This document shows, piece by piece, positions 6,839 to 8,935 of a DNA stretch of 8,935 nt. Location: contig JAYZBK010000186.1 in assembly GCA_036339295.1 (NCBI GenBank), forward strand, positions 1 through 8,935. The letters run 5' to 3'. The DNA comes from GCA-002862325 sp036339295 (lineage in GTDB: Bacteria > Planctomycetota > Phycisphaerae > Phycisphaerales > SM1A02). The notes under the pieces were generated by a model. It ran no database searches and had not been told where the DNA came from. It worked only from the letters and a program-made list of their open reading frames with translations. The first letter of the stretch is position 1; each line of letters begins with the position of its first letter. Made by a program: the position numbers and the translations under genes.

Positions 6839-6883
6839 CGGTCGGCAAGGCGGGGATTCCCGAACCCTCGCGGGTGCCGACCG
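6839..6883 (+). other. Predicted multi-stem structured element in the leader of the SUMF1-domain gene
   Basis: CGGTCGGCA (6839-6847) pairs perfectly with TGCCGACCG (6875-6883), giving a 9-bp stem. The 27 bases inside can form two small hairpins, CGGG-GATT-CCCG (6851-6862) and CCC-TCGC-GGG (6865-6874), which together would make a three-way junction. It lies 55 bases before the ATG at 6939, so it would be in the 5' leader if transcription begins upstream. It does not match any riboswitch I recognise, and GC-rich DNA forms such pairings by chance fairly often. Confidence 0.35.
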
Positions 6884-6938
6884 GTAGATCCCGGGGCGGT
6901 CTTTCCGCTCTCCGCAGGAACGAACCCTGGTTGCCTCC

Positions 6939-7775
6939 ATGCCCGCACCCTCGAACCGCTCGATCTCGATGCTCGCCTCCATGAGGGCCGTGTTCGCCGG
7001 CTCCATCCTCGTTGCCCTGACGGGCGGATGTGGTGGGCCGCAGAAGACCGATGGGGGTGGGGCCGCCGTCGCGGCCCCCGCGGATCTCGAAGGCGGCCCG
7101 ATCACGATCCCGGTCGCCGGGACGAGCGTGGAGATCGAGATGGTCCCGGTGAACGGGGCCTCCACGGGGCCGTTCTACGCCGCCACGACCGAGCTCACGT
7201 GGGATCTCTACGACGCCTTCATCTTCAACCTCGACACGGACAGCGGGGAGAGCACGCCGGAATCCGACGCGATCACCCGGCCCAGCAAGCCGTACGTGCT
7301 GGTCGACCGGGGATACGGGCACGCCGGGTACGCCGCCCTCAGCATCAGTCCCAAGGCGGCGGAGCAGCTCGTCGCGTGGCTCGGGGCGAAGACGGGCCGG
7401 AACTTCCGAATTCCGACCGAGATCGAGACGCGGCACCTCCTGGAGACCAGCGGGATCGACGGTGCCGAGGCCCGGCTCGCCCACGGCTGGTTCGAGGAGA
7501 ACGCGGAGTACACGACCCACGACGTCGGCGCGCTCCCGGCGGATGCCAACGGGCTCCACGACCTCTGGGGCAACGTGAGCGAGTACGCGGTCACCGAGGA
7601 CGGCGACTACGTGGTGGTCGGGGGTTCCTTCATCGATCCCGTCGAGGACGTGGACCTCGCCTACCGCAAGCCGTTCACCACCGATTGGAACATCGACGAT
7701 CCCCAGGTCCCCAAGAGCATCTGGTGGCTCGCCTCGAACGATTGGGTCGGTGTTCGGGTGGTCTGCGATCCCTGA
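6939..7775 (+). CDS. SUMF1/FGE-like domain lipoprotein lacking the catalytic cysteines
   Basis: The product is 278 residues. The signal peptide ends in the lipobox LTGGC, with Cys31 as the lipidation site. The SUMF1 (formylglycine-generating-enzyme-like, C-type-lectin-type) domain covers about 60-275. It shows TTELTWDLYDAF, SKPYVLVDRGYGHAGYAALS (with K117-P-Y), a helix AAEQLVAWLGAKTGRNFRIPTEIE (the family's usual RLPTEAEWE box, 154-163), NGLHDLWGNVSEY (204-216; usual NGLYDM.GNV.EW), VVVGGSF (225-231; usual VVRGGSW) and SNDWVGVRVV at the end. The only cysteines are C31 and C276, so the copper-binding catalytic pair of true FGE is missing and sulfatase activation is unlikely; a binding or structural role is more probable. 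The start is uncertain: ATG 6939 lacks a close Shine-Dalgarno (AGGAA at 6916-6920 is 18 bases away), and ATG 6969 also gives a good signal peptide. It is probably co-transcribed with the oxidoreductase gene 74 bp downstream. Confidence 0.82.
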   Translation: MPAPSNRSISMLASMRAVFAGSILVALTGGCGGPQKTDGGGAAVAAPADLEGGPITIPVAGTSVEIEMVPVNGASTGPFYAATTELTWDLYDAFIFNLDTDSGESTPESDAITRPSKPYVLVDRGYGHAGYAALSISPKAAEQLVAWLGAKTGRNFRIPTEIETRHLLETSGIDGAEARLAHGWFEENAEYTTHDVGALPADANGLHDLWGNVSEYAVTEDGDYVVVGGSFIDPVEDVDLAYRKPFTTDWNIDDPQVPKSIWWLASNDWVGVRVVCDP

Positions 7776-7815
7776 GCCGAGTTCCCAAGTAACCTCTGTG
7801 AGACACGAAGACATG

Positions 7816-7830
7816 CCGGCCGCCGGCCGG
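7816..7830 (+). other. GC-rich hairpin between the SUMF1-domain and oxidoreductase genes
   Basis: CCGGCC (7816-7821) pairs with GGCCGG (7825-7830) around a GCC loop, ten bases before the AGGAG Shine-Dalgarno (7840-7844). There is no T-tract, so it is not an intrinsic terminator. It may modulate translation or mRNA stability, or be chance in GC-rich DNA. Confidence 0.3.
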
Positions 7831-7849
7831 AATCACCGCAGGAGAAGCC

Positions 7850-8935
7850 ATGAGTTCCAAGAGCAGCAGCGAGCAGGGCACCAGTCGTCGGACGTTCGTC
7901 AAGGGCACCGCGGTCGTCGGGGCCGGCACGATGGCCGGGCTCTCGATGCCCGTCTGGGGCTCCGCGCCCGCGAGTGAGCGACTCAAGGTCGGGCTGGTCG
8001 GGTGCGGCGGACGCGGCACCGGGGCGGCGAGCCAGGCGATCAACGCCGATCCCGGCGTCCTCCTGTGGTCGATGGGCGACGTGTACGCCGATCGGCTCCG
8101 TGGGAGCCTCAACGGCCTCGAGCAGCAGCACAAGAACCGGGTCATGGTCGATCCCGGCCGGCAGTTCGTCGGCTTCGACGCGATCGACAACGTCCTCGAC
8201 AGCGGTGTCGACGTCGTCATCCTCGCGACGCCCCCCGGATTCCGCCCCGATCATCTCGAGAAGGCGGTGAACGCCGGCAAGCACGTCTTCTGCGAGAAGC
8301 CGATGGCGACCGACATGCCCGGGCTTCGCCGCGTGATCGCGACGTCGAAGAAGGCGAAGGAGCAGGGCACCCAGCTCATGTCCGGTTTCTGCTGGCGGTA
8401 CGCCATGCCGGAGCGGGCGATCTACGGCGAGATCAACGACGGGGCGCTCGGCGAGATCGAGTCGGTCCACTCGACCTACCACACCGGTCCGCTGGGGACC
8501 CGGGACCGCACCGACGACATGTCGGACATGGACTTCCAGCTGCGGAACTGGCAGCACTTCAACTGGCTGAGCGGCGACATCATCGTCGAGCAGTCGGTGC
8601 ACAGCGTCGACAAGATGAACTGGGCGATGAACAACGTCCCGCCGGCGCGAGCGACCGCCATCGCCGGCCGTGGCCTCCGCAAGGGAGAGGCCCGGGGTGA
8701 CGTCTTCGATCACTTCGCGGTGATCTACGAGTGGGACAACGGCGCACGAGGGTTCCTCACCGCCCGGCAGCAGCCCAACTGCTCGAACGACAACAGCGAC
8801 TGGGTCGCCGGCACCAAGGGCATCGGCAAGGTGAACGGCTGGGCCCCGCGGACGTCGAACCTGAAGTTCGCGGATGGTTCGAAGGAGTTCCGCTACAAGG
8901 GCGCGACGCCCAACATGTACCAGACCGAGCACAAC
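7850..8935 (+). CDS. Gfo/Idh/MocA family oxidoreductase with Tat signal, truncated at right edge
   Basis: The first 362 codons are present; the family in planctomycetes is usually about 430-460 residues, so the C-terminus lies outside the window. The start ATG 7850 has AGGAG at 7840-7844. The N-terminus carries a twin-arginine motif S12-R13-R14-T-F16-V-K18 and a hydrophobic stretch (19-36), so the enzyme is predicted to be exported folded, with its cofactor bound. The NAD(P)-binding Rossmann fold begins at LKVGLVGCGGRGTG (G51-x-G53-x-x-G56), and the family's EKP motif is at 149-151 (VFCEKPMATD). The second domain contains IIVEQSVHSVDKMNWAM, with H251 and D254 as the expected active-site pair. 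Family members oxidise or reduce sugars and related polyols using NAD(P); the substrate here cannot be read from sequence. It follows the SUMF1-domain lipoprotein gene, an adjacency I recall as common in planctomycetes. Confidence 0.92.
   Translation, partial: MSSKSSSEQGTSRRTFVKGTAVVGAGTMAGLSMPVWGSAPASERLKVGLVGCGGRGTGAASQAINADPGVLLWSMGDVYADRLRGSLNGLEQQHKNRVMVDPGRQFVGFDAIDNVLDSGVDVVILATPPGFRPDHLEKAVNAGKHVFCEKPMATDMPGLRRVIATSKKAKEQGTQLMSGFCWRYAMPERAIYGEINDGALGEIESVHSTYHTGPLGTRDRTDDMSDMDFQLRNWQHFNWLSGDIIVEQSVHSVDKMNWAMNNVPPARATAIAGRGLRKGEARGDVFDHFAVIYEWDNGARGFLTARQQPNCSNDNSDWVAGTKGIGKVNGWAPRTSNLKFADGSKEFRYKGATPNMYQTEHN

Noticed and set aside
4387..6948. Very long minus-strand open frame opposite the anchor-B gene
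   Set aside because: It mirrors codon bias in GC-rich DNA: the translation is low-complexity Arg/Val/Asp/Gly-rich without domains, while the plus strand has a clear signal peptide, known domains and a terminator.
7816..7830. GC hairpin as an intrinsic terminator
   Set aside because: No T-tract follows and a Shine-Dalgarno lies ten bases downstream.
7661..8932. Minus-strand open frame opposite the oxidoreductase gene
   Set aside because: No domain or start signal; the plus frame has a Tat motif, Rossmann fold and EKP motif.
1..8935. tRNA, rRNA, CRISPR, insertion sequences, attachment sites, defence genes
   Set aside because: No cloverleaf, regularly spaced repeats, transposase motifs or terminal inverted repeats could be found on either strand.

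Overview
This high-GC window most likely comes from a planctomycete of the Phycisphaerae type. The evidence is indirect: a secreted protein ending in paired DxNxDG(x)VNxxDL calcium loops and a terminal Trp-Gly, a Tat-exported Gfo/Idh/MocA oxidoreductase beside a SUMF1-domain lipoprotein, a MauG-type dihaem peroxidase, and an antiporter N-terminus of planctomycete style. No rRNA, tRNA, CRISPR array, transposase or phage gene is visible.

Layout. Positions 1-476 (minus strand) hold the N-terminal part of a polytopic sodium:proton antiporter that runs off the left edge. Diverging from it is a tightly packed plus-strand operon (576-4212): a secreted NHL beta-propeller protein, a His/Met-rich YtkA-like lipoprotein (4-bp overlap with the first gene) and a dihaem cytochrome c peroxidase/MauG-like lipoprotein (best start gives a 25-bp overlap). 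A 210-bp intergenic stretch with three GAACAG hexamers leads to a 752-residue choice-of-anchor-B surface protein (4423-6681), closed by a textbook intrinsic terminator (6734-6768). After a structured 5' leader come a SUMF1-domain lipoprotein (6939-7775) and, 74 bp further on, a Tat-exported Gfo/Idh/MocA oxidoreductase (7850 to the right edge, truncated).

How it may work. All seven products are predicted to be in the membrane or exported. The central operon looks like an envelope redox module: a dihaem enzyme, a small candidate copper-binding partner and a propeller scaffold. By analogy (inference only) this resembles MbnH/MbnP-type pairs, in which a MauG-like enzyme modifies a small copper-binding protein. 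The SUMF1 + Gfo/Idh/MocA pair looks like a second, separate exported unit of unknown substrate. There is no clear evidence for a defence system or other wholly new machine. The best leads are the coupled NHL/YtkA/MauG operon, the dockerin-like C-terminus, and the folded leader at 6819-6883.
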